Program-made: the position numbers and the translations under genes
Origin: Chromatiaceae bacterium
Lineage (GTDB): Bacteria > Pseudomonadota > Gammaproteobacteria > Chromatiales > Chromatiaceae
DNA: 64,000 bases
Assembly: GCA_024235175.1 (NCBI GenBank)
Contig: JACKMX010000003.1
Span: forward strand, 1 to 64,000
Reading direction: 5' to 3'
The notes under the pieces: generated by a model
What the model was told of the DNA's origin: nothing
What the model saw: the letters and a program-made list of their open reading frames with translations, nothing else
The model's database searches: none
Shown here: positions 27,047 through 34,837 of the stretch, piece after piece
Position numbering within the stretch: position 1 is the stretch's first letter
Layout of the letters: each line of letters begins with the position of its first letter

Positions 27047-29035
27047 TCACCACAGTGTACGGGTGTCGAGCCAGGTCACCTGCCCGGTCCTGCGTTTCAC
27101 TTCATTGTACATATGCTCGGTTCCACCGGGACCGTCACCACCGCTGCCATTCCACAGGCAGACGAAGCGGACCTTGTCCACACCATAGGTGAGCGCGGTG
27201 TAGAGCAGCCAGAGATTACAACGTTCGTAGGGGTTGACGTCGGAGTGGTTGAGTCTGGTTTCGCCCAACTCTTCCGGCGCAGCACGGATGGGACCGGCCA
27301 GCCTGGCCCTGGCATCCAGATAGCGGGAGCGCCAGGCTTCGCCATAACTTACAACCGATTTCTGGATGAAGTCCGGCTCGCGGAAGGGTTGCAGCCAGTG
27401 CGTCTTTACGCCCTGCCTTTGACATGCTTCGGTAAACAGCAGGTCGCCGCCGCAGGCGCCCTGGGTGAGGGCGAGGTCATCCGCACCGGCACCGAGTTGG
27501 CTCAGGGCCTCGGCAATCTTCTGTGCGGCGATCGACTCTTTATCCTCCGGAAAGCGTGGTGTGCTTCTGCCCGGTGCATCCATCATGTGGCCACTGAACA
27601 GAAATACCCGACGCGGCTCCCATTGGTTTTCAGGCCTGGTGAGCTTTTGCAGGGTGTGGTTGAAGGTGGCCAGTCCAGCGTCGACGTTTTCTGGCTGGAA
27701 CTCGAGATCTTTCAGAAGCAGGAGTTGTGCACGGCAGGAGTCGAGTTCGAACCAATTCCTGTCGTTTTTGACGATAGCCTCCTTGTAGGCTGTCCTGACG
27801 CTGTCCGGTGTGCCTACCAGCACCTCCAGGTCGCCCAGTGTCGCCCGCGCCCAGAAGAGCTGGCTTTCACTGGGCTCGCACTCTGCGCCGAAGCGGATCG
27901 CCCCGGCCAGGATGGCCATCTCCCGGTCGTAGCGACTCTCCCGGGTGAGATGACGGTACAGGTGCATCAGTGTAAGCGCGTTGATTCCCGAGTAGTAGTG
28001 GCTTTGGTTGCGTCTATAGCCGTGGATATAGCTATCGATGGCTGCGCGCAGCAGGGCATCTTCGTAGGCGGCATCATCGCGCATCTGCTGGGGCGATCTG
28101 CCGGGCTGGTGCCAGGCTGCAACCCAGGCATCCTTGTCCACGCGACCCAGCAGAGCCCATGTCTCGGGGTCGTCCGGGAACTGTTTGAGCACATTGCGAT
28201 AGTGCTCCCGTGCGCGCTCCAGGGAGTGACCCCTGACATGGGAATTTGCCAGCCTCTGCAGACATACCCCTTTTTCGCGCAGACCGTGCAGATTGCCCGG
28301 TTCGACCGCCAGTCCCCGATCGAAATGTTCCAAGGCAAAGTCAAAACGCCCTGCCTTGCGCAGTGCCAGCCCTGCGCGTATCCAGGCTTCGGCACGAAAG
28401 GCGGCAACCGGGGCTTCATCGGCCAGCACCAATACATCGCCGATGCGGCCCTCCTTGCGTGCAAGGACAATACGATTCTCCCAGGCGTCGTGCTGTTCCC
28501 AGAATTCGCTCACGTCGCCGATGCGCAGGGACTTCCAGTCAGGTTCGCGCAGGTTTGGCAGCAGCTGATACACAGGACTGACCTTACGGCCGTGCCAGGA
28601 TTCCATGGTTGCTTTTACCATTTCGCTCAGATGCCGGATATCGTCCTGCAGAGTCGCGGGGTCCGGCCCACCGTCCCTGAGGCCATAACGCAGTTTACGG
28701 TCCGTATACAGGTCAAACGCCGTTGTCACCTGCCCGCCGCAGACGATCACTACGCCCCGCGCACGCAGTGCATGGCGTACACCCAGCTCATACCAGACGT
28801 TGGGATTGGCAAGGGTGAGGTCTGCCACCACAAGATCAGCGATCAGCAGTTCCTGGAACATGTCGGTGCGGATGTCGCCGGCGCGTTCCTCCTCATCCGC
28901 GCGCAGCACATCCAGACCGGCCGATTCCAGCGCGGGCTTGATCAGCTTGGAAAAAACCAGGTTGAAATCGATAGGGTTTCCCTGCCCGTCCTTCTTTATC
29001 CCAAAAGGCATTGCGACAAAAGCATGCAGTTTCAC
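27047..29035 (-). CDS. NDT/TIR-like - TPR sensor - SLOG domain protein, putative nucleotide-signalling conflict protein
   Basis: 662 residues. Residues 1-120 are a Rossmann-like domain of the nucleoside-deoxyribosyltransferase/TIR-like group (AFVAMPFG at 5; ADLTLANPNVWYELGVRHAL near 70-90). Residues about 190-450 are TPR-like repeats (AWIRAGLALRKAGRFDFALE, ERAREHYRNVLKQFPDDPET), matching the TPR-S/TRAFs-binding class. From about 478 a SLOG-like Rossmann domain follows (VFLFSGHMMD, ALTQGACGGDLLFTEAC). Published comparative analyses link SLOG and TPR-S domains to nucleotide-dependent prokaryotic conflict systems. The gene is the first of three same-strand genes that end with a patatin. Domain calls are from motif recognition; function is inferred. 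Confidence 0.72.
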   Translation of the reverse strand: MKLHAFVAMPFGIKKDGQGNPIDFNLVFSKLIKPALESAGLDVLRADEEERAGDIRTDMFQELLIADLVVADLTLANPNVWYELGVRHALRARGVVIVCGGQVTTAFDLYTDRKLRYGLRDGGPDPATLQDDIRHLSEMVKATMESWHGRKVSPVYQLLPNLREPDWKSLRIGDVSEFWEQHDAWENRIVLARKEGRIGDVLVLADEAPVAAFRAEAWIRAGLALRKAGRFDFALEHFDRGLAVEPGNLHGLREKGVCLQRLANSHVRGHSLERAREHYRNVLKQFPDDPETWALLGRVDKDAWVAAWHQPGRSPQQMRDDAAYEDALLRAAIDSYIHGYRRNQSHYYSGINALTLMHLYRHLTRESRYDREMAILAGAIRFGAECEPSESQLFWARATLGDLEVLVGTPDSVRTAYKEAIVKNDRNWFELDSCRAQLLLLKDLEFQPENVDAGLATFNHTLQKLTRPENQWEPRRVFLFSGHMMDAPGRSTPRFPEDKESIAAQKIAEALSQLGAGADDLALTQGACGGDLLFTEACQRQGVKTHWLQPFREPDFIQKSVVSYGEAWRSRYLDARARLAGPIRAAPEELGETRLNHSDVNPYERCNLWLLYTALTYGVDKVRFVCLWNGSGGDGPGGTEHMYNEVKRRTGQVTWLDTRTLW

Positions 29036-29165
29036 TCACCACCCCCCTGTGGTTTATCACACCCTGGCGTTGAGTCAGGACTTCCGACAATAAGCGTATG
29101 CATAAATATAGTGAACGGAAAGAGCAGAGGATATATCCGGGCGCCACATGAAAAGTATGATCTAG

Positions 29166-29558
29166 TTATCCGCGCTCAGGCCGATCCGGCCGTAACCGCC
29201 ATATTGCCACCGCCAGGCTCAACCATCCCAGCAGAAACGCAAATCCGCCTATGGGTGTAATGATTCCCAGGGATCTTATTCCAGACAATGACATCAGGTA
29301 GAGGCTGCCACAGAACAGCAGAATACCCGCACTCATCAGCCAGCCTCCCCAGATCAATGGTCGGGAAGGGTGGTGCAGTGCCAGTATACCCAGTGCCAGC
29401 AACGCCAGCGCATGGATACTGTGGTATTCGACGCCGGTCTGGAATACGGTATAAAGAGTGGCATCGATGCGCGCACGCAGCGCGTGTGCGCCGAAAGCTC
29501 CCAGGGCTATTGCGAAAAAACCGTTCAGGGCGCCAATCAGCAGAAACATTCGGGACAT
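29166..29558 (-). CDS. DUF423 (YgdD/TMEM256-like) small membrane protein
   Basis: 130 residues with four hydrophobic segments (about 3-23, 44-62, 67-88, 95-118). The family pattern is clear: GAFGAHALR near 20-28, YHSIHALALL near 45, GGWLMSAGILLFCGSLY, ITPIGGFAFLLGW. It is an inner-membrane protein of unknown function, found widely in proteobacteria as a single gene. It is divergent from the lipase gene that follows. Confidence 0.9.
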   Translation of the reverse strand: MSRMFLLIGALNGFFAIALGAFGAHALRARIDATLYTVFQTGVEYHSIHALALLALGILALHHPSRPLIWGGWLMSAGILLFCGSLYLMSLSGIRSLGIITPIGGFAFLLGWLSLAVAIWRLRPDRPERG

Positions 29559-29658
29559 GGCTTCATTCCTGGAAAATAGGAGTGGAGGAGTTTCAGGCGG
29601 TGGCCGCCACAGGTCAAGCGTTCGGGCGGATCACCAAGTTGTTGGAGGTTGGAAACCG

Positions 29659-30459
29659 ATGTGGAAAAAATGGTTGTTGTTGTGGATGTTGCTGGTGGGC
29701 ACGGCATTTCCCGCCGGTGCCGAAACCCTGATCCTGATTCAGGGTTACCAGGCAAAAGGTGCGGACTGGCGCAGTTCCGGTATAACCGATGCACTCATAT
29801 CCGCTGGCTGGCTGGACGGGGGCCAGATAAGTCTCTCAGCCACAAGCCTGGAGGTTCCTCCGGGTCCGAGATTCTTTACCGTGGAGCTCTCCACGGAGGC
29901 ACAACTGCTGCGCCAGCTGGAGCAGTTGAAGCAGCATATCGATAAGGTGAACTCTGCCAGACCGGGCGAAAGCCTGATTCTGGTGGGCCATTCGGCCGGG
30001 GGCGTGCTGGGAAGGCTGTTCATGGTGCAGTATCCGCAGGAGTCGGTGTCGGCACTGATCACTTTTGCCAGTCCGCATCTTGGAACAGAAAGTGCGGAGC
30101 TGGGTCTGGCGCTGAGCCAAAGCCCATTGGGTTGGGCTACCGGTTTACTGGGAAAAAAGTATGACATTCTGGGTAGATCGGAGGGACTGTTTTTCGATCT
30201 GGTACGGGAGCGTCCCGGCAGTCTGCTATTCTGGCTGAACCGGCAGCCGCACCCGCAGGCCCGCTATGTATCTGTGGTGCGGGATGAAAACCTCTCCTGG
30301 ATTGGCGATCTGGTGGTTCCGGTCTGGAGTCAGGATATGAATCAGGTCTTACAGCTGCGTGGGCGGGCGGTGACAATACCAACCGATGGCAACCACGGTC
30401 TGGACCAGAAAGACGGCAAGCTGCTGCTGCATATTTTACGTCGCCTGCGCAGCTCATGA
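29659..30459 (+). CDS. Exported alpha/beta-hydrolase (lipase-like)
   Basis: 266 residues from the ATG at 29659, chosen because it begins a clear signal peptide (KKWLLLWMLLVGTAFPAGAE) and has GGAGG 10 nt upstream; the frame extends 200 bp further without support. The nucleophile elbow is GHSAGG with Ser112; LILIQGY near 24 is the oxyanion strand; candidate acid Asp in WIGDLVVP and candidate His in GNHGLDQ near the C-terminus. A periplasmic or secreted esterase/lipase is likely. The stop overlaps the next start (ATGA), so the two are translationally coupled. Confidence 0.85.
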   Translation: MWKKWLLLWMLLVGTAFPAGAETLILIQGYQAKGADWRSSGITDALISAGWLDGGQISLSATSLEVPPGPRFFTVELSTEAQLLRQLEQLKQHIDKVNSARPGESLILVGHSAGGVLGRLFMVQYPQESVSALITFASPHLGTESAELGLALSQSPLGWATGLLGKKYDILGRSEGLFFDLVRERPGSLLFWLNRQPHPQARYVSVVRDENLSWIGDLVVPVWSQDMNQVLQLRGRAVTIPTDGNHGLDQKDGKLLLHILRRLRSS

Positions 30460-31463
30460 AGAGCACGGCCGGAAACGAACGATTCAAGGCGTTGCTGGTG
30501 GAGCGAGAAGATGAACACACCAGCGTGCACATTCGCCATCTGACGGAGCAGCAGCTGCCGGAGGGCGACGTGCTGGTCGGTGTAAGCCATTCATCGCTGA
30601 ACTACAAGGACGGACTGGCGGTCACCGGGCGCGGTAAAATAGTTGCCCGCTACCCACATGTTCCAGGCGTCGATTTTGCGGGAACAGTACTGGATTCGGC
30701 TTCAGACAGATTCACTCCTGGAGAGGAGGTGCTGCTCACGGGATGGGGGGTTGGCGAACGCCACTGGGGTGGCTTTTCCCAGCGGGCGCGGGTGAAATCC
30801 GACTGGCTGGTACCTATGCCGGCCGGGCTGGATTCCAAACAGGCAATGACCATAGGTTCCGCGGGCCTGACCGCAATGCTGTGCGTGATGACGCTGGAGG
30901 ATGCGGGTATCAAACCCGGTTCGGGACCGGTGGTTGTGACCGGTGCGGCCGGTGGCGTGGGAAGTGTTGCGGTCATGCTGCTGAGCGAGCTGGGATATGA
31001 AGTTGCGGCTGTAACCGGCCGCGCATCTACGCATGGATTTCTGCGGGAGCTCGGTGCAACTCAGTTGCTGAGCAGGGAGGAGATGTCGCTGCCGCCGCGT
31101 CCGCTTGAATCCCAACGCTGGGCTGGCGCGATAGATGTAGTGGGAGGTGTCATGCTTGCGCGGGTGCTGGCGGAGACCAAGTATGGCGGCGCTGTGGCCG
31201 CTACCGGTCTGGCGGGGGACGCCACGCTTACTACGTCGGTGATGCCTTTTATTCTGCGCAACGTCAGTTTGCGGGGGGTGGAGTCGGTAACTCCGCCACG
31301 GTCGCTACGTGAGGTTGCTTGGTCGCGCTTAAGCGCCACCTTGCCGCAAACCGGTTACCGGCGCATCAGCAGGATCATTTCGCTGGAGGAGGTCGAAGCG
31401 GCATCCAGGTCTATTCTTGCAGGAGAGATTCGGGGTCGGGTTTTGGTCGACCCGAATCTGTGA
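30456..31463 (+). CDS. acuI: AcuI-type MDR oxidoreductase (acrylyl-CoA reductase family)
   Basis: 335 residues, zinc-free medium-chain dehydrogenase/reductase of the YhdH/AcuI group: SSLNYKDGLAVTGRGKI near 46-62, PGVDFAGTV near 70, LLTGWGVGERHWGGF near 93-107, NADPH-binding VTGAAGGVGSVAV near 162, ATGLAGDATLTTSV and ILRNVSLRGVES near 250-275. The family reduces acryloyl-CoA to propionyl-CoA or related enones with NADPH. It overlaps the lipase gene by 4 bp. Confidence 0.87.
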   Translation: MKSTAGNERFKALLVEREDEHTSVHIRHLTEQQLPEGDVLVGVSHSSLNYKDGLAVTGRGKIVARYPHVPGVDFAGTVLDSASDRFTPGEEVLLTGWGVGERHWGGFSQRARVKSDWLVPMPAGLDSKQAMTIGSAGLTAMLCVMTLEDAGIKPGSGPVVVTGAAGGVGSVAVMLLSELGYEVAAVTGRASTHGFLRELGATQLLSREEMSLPPRPLESQRWAGAIDVVGGVMLARVLAETKYGGAVAATGLAGDATLTTSVMPFILRNVSLRGVESVTPPRSLREVAWSRLSATLPQTGYRRISRIISLEEVEAASRSILAGEIRGRVLVDPNL

Positions 31464-31540
31464 TCCCAGGATGACTGGTGGATATAGGAATCCTTCTGGA
31501 GCGGCAAGCGGTTTACGCTGCGTTAATCTTCTGTTCGACC

Positions 31541-31603
31541 GACGTGAAATCATTCGGGCAATGATCCAGGAGATTGCAAGTCCCCAAAACCAGGCCAGTA
31601 GCC
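31541..31603 (-). pseudogene. Remnant of a chemoreceptor gene (TM2/HAMP junction)
   Basis: About 60 bp here match the chemoreceptor gene at 42360-42423 at roughly 80% identity. Read leftward it encodes GLAISWIIARMISR, nearly the same as GLAISWTIARMISR of the intact protein (residues about 345-358). Sequence on both sides does not continue the match, so only a fragment of a second receptor gene is left. Confidence 0.6.
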
Positions 31604-31679
31604 GGAGGTACCCTCATATGGATTGATTTACCTTTGATTGATAAAATCCAAATTTTGGAAGCAGAAGTGCTACAGCGCT

Positions 31680-31923
31680 ATAGTTCTTCAGTGCTGTCCC
31701 ACAAACTCCCTCTCCCTCCGGGAGAGGGTTGGGGTGAGGGAATCTAATATTGCTAAGTTACTGTTTTTGTATATCCCCTCATCCTGCCCTTCTCCCTCGG
31801 GGAGAAGGGACCGCAATTTGATGATTTTTATGTCAATGAAACGATTGGCGGTGGTTTCATATACAGAATTCAAGGACTTGTACAAAGCCTCCAAATGTTA
31901 ATGGGACAGCACTGATAGTTCTT
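31680..31923. mobile_element. 226-bp miniature transposable element with 9-bp target duplication
   Basis: Perfect 13-bp terminal inverted repeats, CAGTGCTGTCCCA at 31689-31701 and its complement at 31902-31914, flanked by identical 9-bp direct repeats ATAGTTCTT (31680-31688 and 31915-31923). Inside are two hairpin-forming arms, CTCTCCCTCCGGGAGAG near 31710 and CTTCTCCCTCGGGGAGAAG near 31789, in inverted orientation. No transposase is encoded. The 9-bp duplication fits transposases of the IS4/IS10 type, but the parent element is not in the window. Confidence 0.88.
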
Positions 31924-32008
31924 ATAAAAATGCTGTTGACGCTTGAGCGGATTATCTAAACTGTTTTTCTTTCCTAGATACCGACTTTCCTCTATCGACT
32001 GATCAAAT

Positions 32009-32476
32009 ATGGACCAAGCAATGTTGGAAAAGCATGAAGCTCTTGTAGTAGATATGGGAAACGTCTATCTGGAGAACATGGAGATAGAGTTGGGCAAGAA
32101 ATACATGGACAAGAGCCATGAGGTGAATGCATCCCTCTCTGATGCGCAGTGTGCAGATCTGAAGACAAAGTACAAAATTCCAAGCGGTGACTTTTACGAG
32201 CTCTACTTTGAGTTCCAGAGTATGAAACCGAGTACCCATCTTAAACAGGTCATCGATGCGTTCGCTGCATCAGGTGGCAGTGTCCAAGTTGAGCCCGTAT
32301 TCGATGAGAATACGCAGCGGCTGAATATATCCGTAAACTATGCGATCAAAGACAAAACGCTGGACCGAATAGAAGGACTCTCGCCGATCGAGGGGATTGT
32401 TCTTAGAATGAATGCGATGCTTCAGGTGGACACTGTACTCTCAGGTTCTGACCCGGATGTTTCACCTGTGTTCTAG
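32009..32476 (+). CDS. Hypothetical protein, 155 aa
   Basis: Acidic, no signal peptide or membrane segment, predicted mixed alpha/beta. N-terminal helix MLEKHEALVVDMGNVYLENM, then GKKYMDKSHEVNASLSDAQC, and a C-terminal part rich in short strands (VQVEPVFDENTQRLNISVNY). No Shine-Dalgarno is visible before the ATG at 32009; a second ATG lies 12 bp downstream. It stands alone between the miniature element and a leftward 53-aa gene. Not recognised as any family. Confidence 0.55.
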   Translation: MDQAMLEKHEALVVDMGNVYLENMEIELGKKYMDKSHEVNASLSDAQCADLKTKYKIPSGDFYELYFEFQSMKPSTHLKQVIDAFAASGGSVQVEPVFDENTQRLNISVNYAIKDKTLDRIEGLSPIEGIVLRMNAMLQVDTVLSGSDPDVSPVF

Positions 32477-32657
32477 AAAAGGGCTGGGGCTATTACCTGC
32501 CAGGAAACGACCATGTCCAGCAAACCGCTAAATCAATTAAGGCGATTGGCTGGGTGTCTATGCAACCTTGAGTCTCATCCTTGAGGCTCAAGCCTATGCA
32601 GTTTTGTTCGGGCGGCTTAGCTACGAGTATCTGAAAATGCTCACCCGACTAGCAAAT

Positions 32658-32819
32658 TCAGGGGCGTTTCGGCGTGGTGTACTTAACCTCTTTCTGAAAC
32701 GATTCCCAAATAGTGTCATAGCCAACGAAACCCTTCTCATTGGGCTCTTTCTGACGGGTTGTCAAAAAACGCGATTTGCCTTCAGGAACTTTGGGTCTGG
32801 TCTTGGGTTGTCCGCTCAT
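32658..32819 (-). CDS. Small basic protein, 53 aa
   Basis: Starting at the ATG at 32819 the leftward strand reads MSGQPKTRPKVPEGK..., continues through RFLTTRQKEPNEKGFVGYD and ends ...VKYTTPKRP with TGA at 32658. An excellent ribosome-binding sequence AAGGTGAT lies 4 nt before the ATG. The product is Lys/Arg/Pro-rich, without cysteine or membrane segment. A 33-bp hairpin sits about 60 bp upstream. No family was recognised; a small nucleic-acid- or ribosome-binding protein or an antitoxin-like partner are possibilities only. Confidence 0.55.
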   Translation of the reverse strand: MSGQPKTRPKVPEGKSRFLTTRQKEPNEKGFVGYDTIWESFQKEVKYTTPKRP

Positions 32820-32879
32820 AAATCACCTTTACAGTTGAATGCCGGGAGAGACACTGCAGGTAATTGCTGTTGAATCTCT

Positions 32880-32912
32880 CTGATCACCAAGAGTTATCCT
32901 CTTGGGGATCAG
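32880..32912. repeat. Strong hairpin upstream of the 53-aa gene
   Basis: Arms CTGATCACCAAGAG and CTCTTGGGGATCAG pair at 13 of 14 positions around a 5-nt loop. Neither side has a clear T-tract, so it may be an operator, an RNA leader structure or a remnant repeat rather than a terminator. Confidence 0.6.
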
Positions 32913-33072
32913 AATTATATAGCAGTGTATTATGAGTGACCAGTAACCTGGGGGAAGATTGGATTCCAATTTTTTCTGCCGTCATTTACACAACTTATCC
33001 CTGCTTTTCGCCACATTTTTCATTAAAATCTGCCGTTCATTTGGTTTTCCACTAAACGAAGACACAAACTAC

Positions 33073-33423
33073 ATGCCGCAATATATATTTGTTTACCTGG
33101 GCGGTGAGTATCCCGCCGGTCCTGAAGAGGCACAGAAACATTTTGAAAAGTACCAGCAGTGGCTTATCTCCCTGGGGAGTGCCGTAGTAAGCCCTGCAAT
33201 ACCCTTCAAAGATACGCATACCGTACAGGCTGATGGTGCCACGTCACCAGGAACCGTAACAGCGATGTCGGGAATGAGTATCATCAGATTGGGCTCCATG
33301 GAGGAGGCGCTCGCCGCCGCACAGGCCTGTCCTTTCCTGGAGATAGGCGGAACGCTGGAAGTTTCGGAGATGATCGAGATGACTGGCGAGCCAGGTCAGG
33401 CCGGAAACGAGACGGTGAACTGA
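33073..33423 (+). CDS. YCII-related (DGPF-like) domain protein
   Basis: 116 residues from the ATG at 33073, where the domain begins (MPQYIFVYLGGEYP); longer forms have no support. The alpha/beta barrel pattern of the YCII family is seen: a first strand with YIFVYLG, KHFEKYQQWLISLGSAVVS, ADGATSPGTVTAMSGMSIIR, and the amphipathic helix SMEEALAAAQACPFLEIGGTLEV. The family is of unclear function. It lies 7 bp before an acetyltransferase-like gene and probably shares its transcript. Confidence 0.8.
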   Translation: MPQYIFVYLGGEYPAGPEEAQKHFEKYQQWLISLGSAVVSPAIPFKDTHTVQADGATSPGTVTAMSGMSIIRLGSMEEALAAAQACPFLEIGGTLEVSEMIEMTGEPGQAGNETVN

Positions 33424-33430
33424 CTCTTCG

Positions 33431-34477
33431 ATGGAGTTCGAATGCTACTACGACTGGAAACAGCTTCCTGAAAGCGCCAATGAACTTTTCAAAATCGCAG
33501 AAAAAGAGAGTTTTTTCTTCTCGCGACCCTGGTTTGAGAATCTGGTTGAAAATGGACTCGATGAAGGTCAGAGTTGCTTGCTGGCCTGCGTACTCGATCG
33601 AGAGAGAGTGGTTGCTTTGCTCCCACTAATGCAGCGTGATACCGGGCACTACAGATCGTTGAAAAATCTCTATACGTCGCTCTCCACGCTGCTGCTGGCA
33701 GAAACAGCGCAACGGGAAACAGTGACCTGCCTGGCTCAGGGTTTGAAACGATTGCCAATTTACCACCTGCAACTGGATCCCATTGCAGCAGATGAGAGTA
33801 ACTTACAACGGTTGCAGTCGGTTATGGAATCTTCTGGATTTTCCAGTCATCGCTATTTCAGTTTTCATAACTGGATTTATCGACTGCAGGGAGAATCTTT
33901 TACAGATTATATGGCAACCCGGCCGGCCCGGGTGCGCAATACCATTGCCCGTAAGAAGCGCAAGCTCGAACGCGAGCATGGTTATCATATTCGTCTTTAT
34001 ACGGATCGTAATCTGCAGCAGGCAATGGCGGATTACAATACCGTCTATGCGGCCAGCTGGAAGGCAAATGAACTCTATGCGGACTTTATCAATGGCCTGG
34101 CTGCAAACTTGTCAAAAGTGGGTTGGCTGAGGCTCGCAATTCTCTATGTCGAAAACCGGCCCATTGCTGCGCAATTCTGGATCGTGGCGAACGGCAAGGC
34201 TAGTATCTTCAAATTGAACTATGACAAAGCGTGGAAGCAGTATTCGCCCGGTTCCATACTGATGGCCTTTCTAATACAGCACGTAATCGATAACGATAAG
34301 GTCGGCGAGATAGATTTTCTGACCGGAAATGACGCCTATAAGCAGGACTGGATGTCTGAGCGCAGGGAACGGTGGAGGTTAAACTGCATCAACAAGACTG
34401 ACCCAAAGCGCAAGCGACACCGGCTTACCGATAGACTCGATGGATTTCTGAAATCATTTAAAAAAGGGTCCGTATAA
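33431..34477 (+). CDS. GNAT-fold acetyltransferase of the BioF2/CelD-like (FemAB-related) family
   Basis: 348 residues, soluble. Motifs of this family: FFFSRPWFENLVENGL near 27-43, RPARVRNTIARKKRKLEREHG near 163-183, YAASWKANELY near 210, ILYVENRPIAAQFWIV near 238 and FKLNYDKAWKQYSPGSILM near 260-278, which resembles the acyl-donor binding region; DFLTGNDAYKQDW near 298. Family members acylate polysaccharide, peptidoglycan or lipid precursors; the substrate here is unknown. It follows the YCII-like gene by 7 bp. Confidence 0.8.
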   Translation: MEFECYYDWKQLPESANELFKIAEKESFFFSRPWFENLVENGLDEGQSCLLACVLDRERVVALLPLMQRDTGHYRSLKNLYTSLSTLLLAETAQRETVTCLAQGLKRLPIYHLQLDPIAADESNLQRLQSVMESSGFSSHRYFSFHNWIYRLQGESFTDYMATRPARVRNTIARKKRKLEREHGYHIRLYTDRNLQQAMADYNTVYAASWKANELYADFINGLAANLSKVGWLRLAILYVENRPIAAQFWIVANGKASIFKLNYDKAWKQYSPGSILMAFLIQHVIDNDKVGEIDFLTGNDAYKQDWMSERRERWRLNCINKTDPKRKRHRLTDRLDGFLKSFKKGSV

Positions 34478-34509
34478 TCAACTTTTACTTAACCCAAGTG
34501 ATATCCAAC

Positions 34510-34821
34510 ATGCAACAGATAATCGATATCGATAAATACGAAGAGCTTCAAGAACTGCTGGTCCGTGAAATCATTGAGCAGATCAGGCTCAAGCTGACGC
34601 AATTTGGGCTCAAGGACGACCAACTGAGAGAAGCTACGGGAGAGATCGCATTCAGCGTTGCGAGCACTATCGACGATAACGCAAATATTGAACACAACGG
34701 CGTAGAGGTGCACCCTTACCTGGCTTTTGCAGACAAAGAGGGACTCATTATCCATTGTGGCGAGAACTCTTTCACTCATGAGTTTGTCGCAAGTGTGATG
34801 AACCAGGTCTTTAACAAATAA
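34510..34821 (+). CDS. Hypothetical protein, 103 aa
   Basis: Starts at the ATG at 34510, with AAGTGAT about 8 nt upstream; a GTG at 34498 is an alternative. Soluble, acidic. An N-terminal helix pair (IDIDKYEELQELLVREIIEQIRLKL, given in part) is followed by a beta part (NGVEVHPYLAF) and SFTHEFVASVMNQVFNK. Not recognised. It lies 32 bp after the acetyltransferase gene and 16 bp before the next gene, so the block at 33073-35476 is likely one transcript. Confidence 0.6.
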   Translation: MQQIIDIDKYEELQELLVREIIEQIRLKLTQFGLKDDQLREATGEIAFSVASTIDDNANIEHNGVEVHPYLAFADKEGLIIHCGENSFTHEFVASVMNQVFNK

Positions 34822-34837
34822 ACGGTCAACCTGCCAA

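Noticed and set aside
25578..29260. Long rightward frames opposite the amylase and TPR-SLOG genes
   Set aside because: Both coding strands are well supported by catalytic or family motifs; the rightward frames lack starts with ribosome-binding sites.
31638..31901. An 87-aa rightward open frame
   Set aside because: Almost entirely inside the 226-bp miniature element, whose hairpins explain the sequence.
32568..32873. A 101-aa rightward open frame
   Set aside because: Antisense to the 53-aa gene, which has a far better ribosome-binding site and more protein-like composition.
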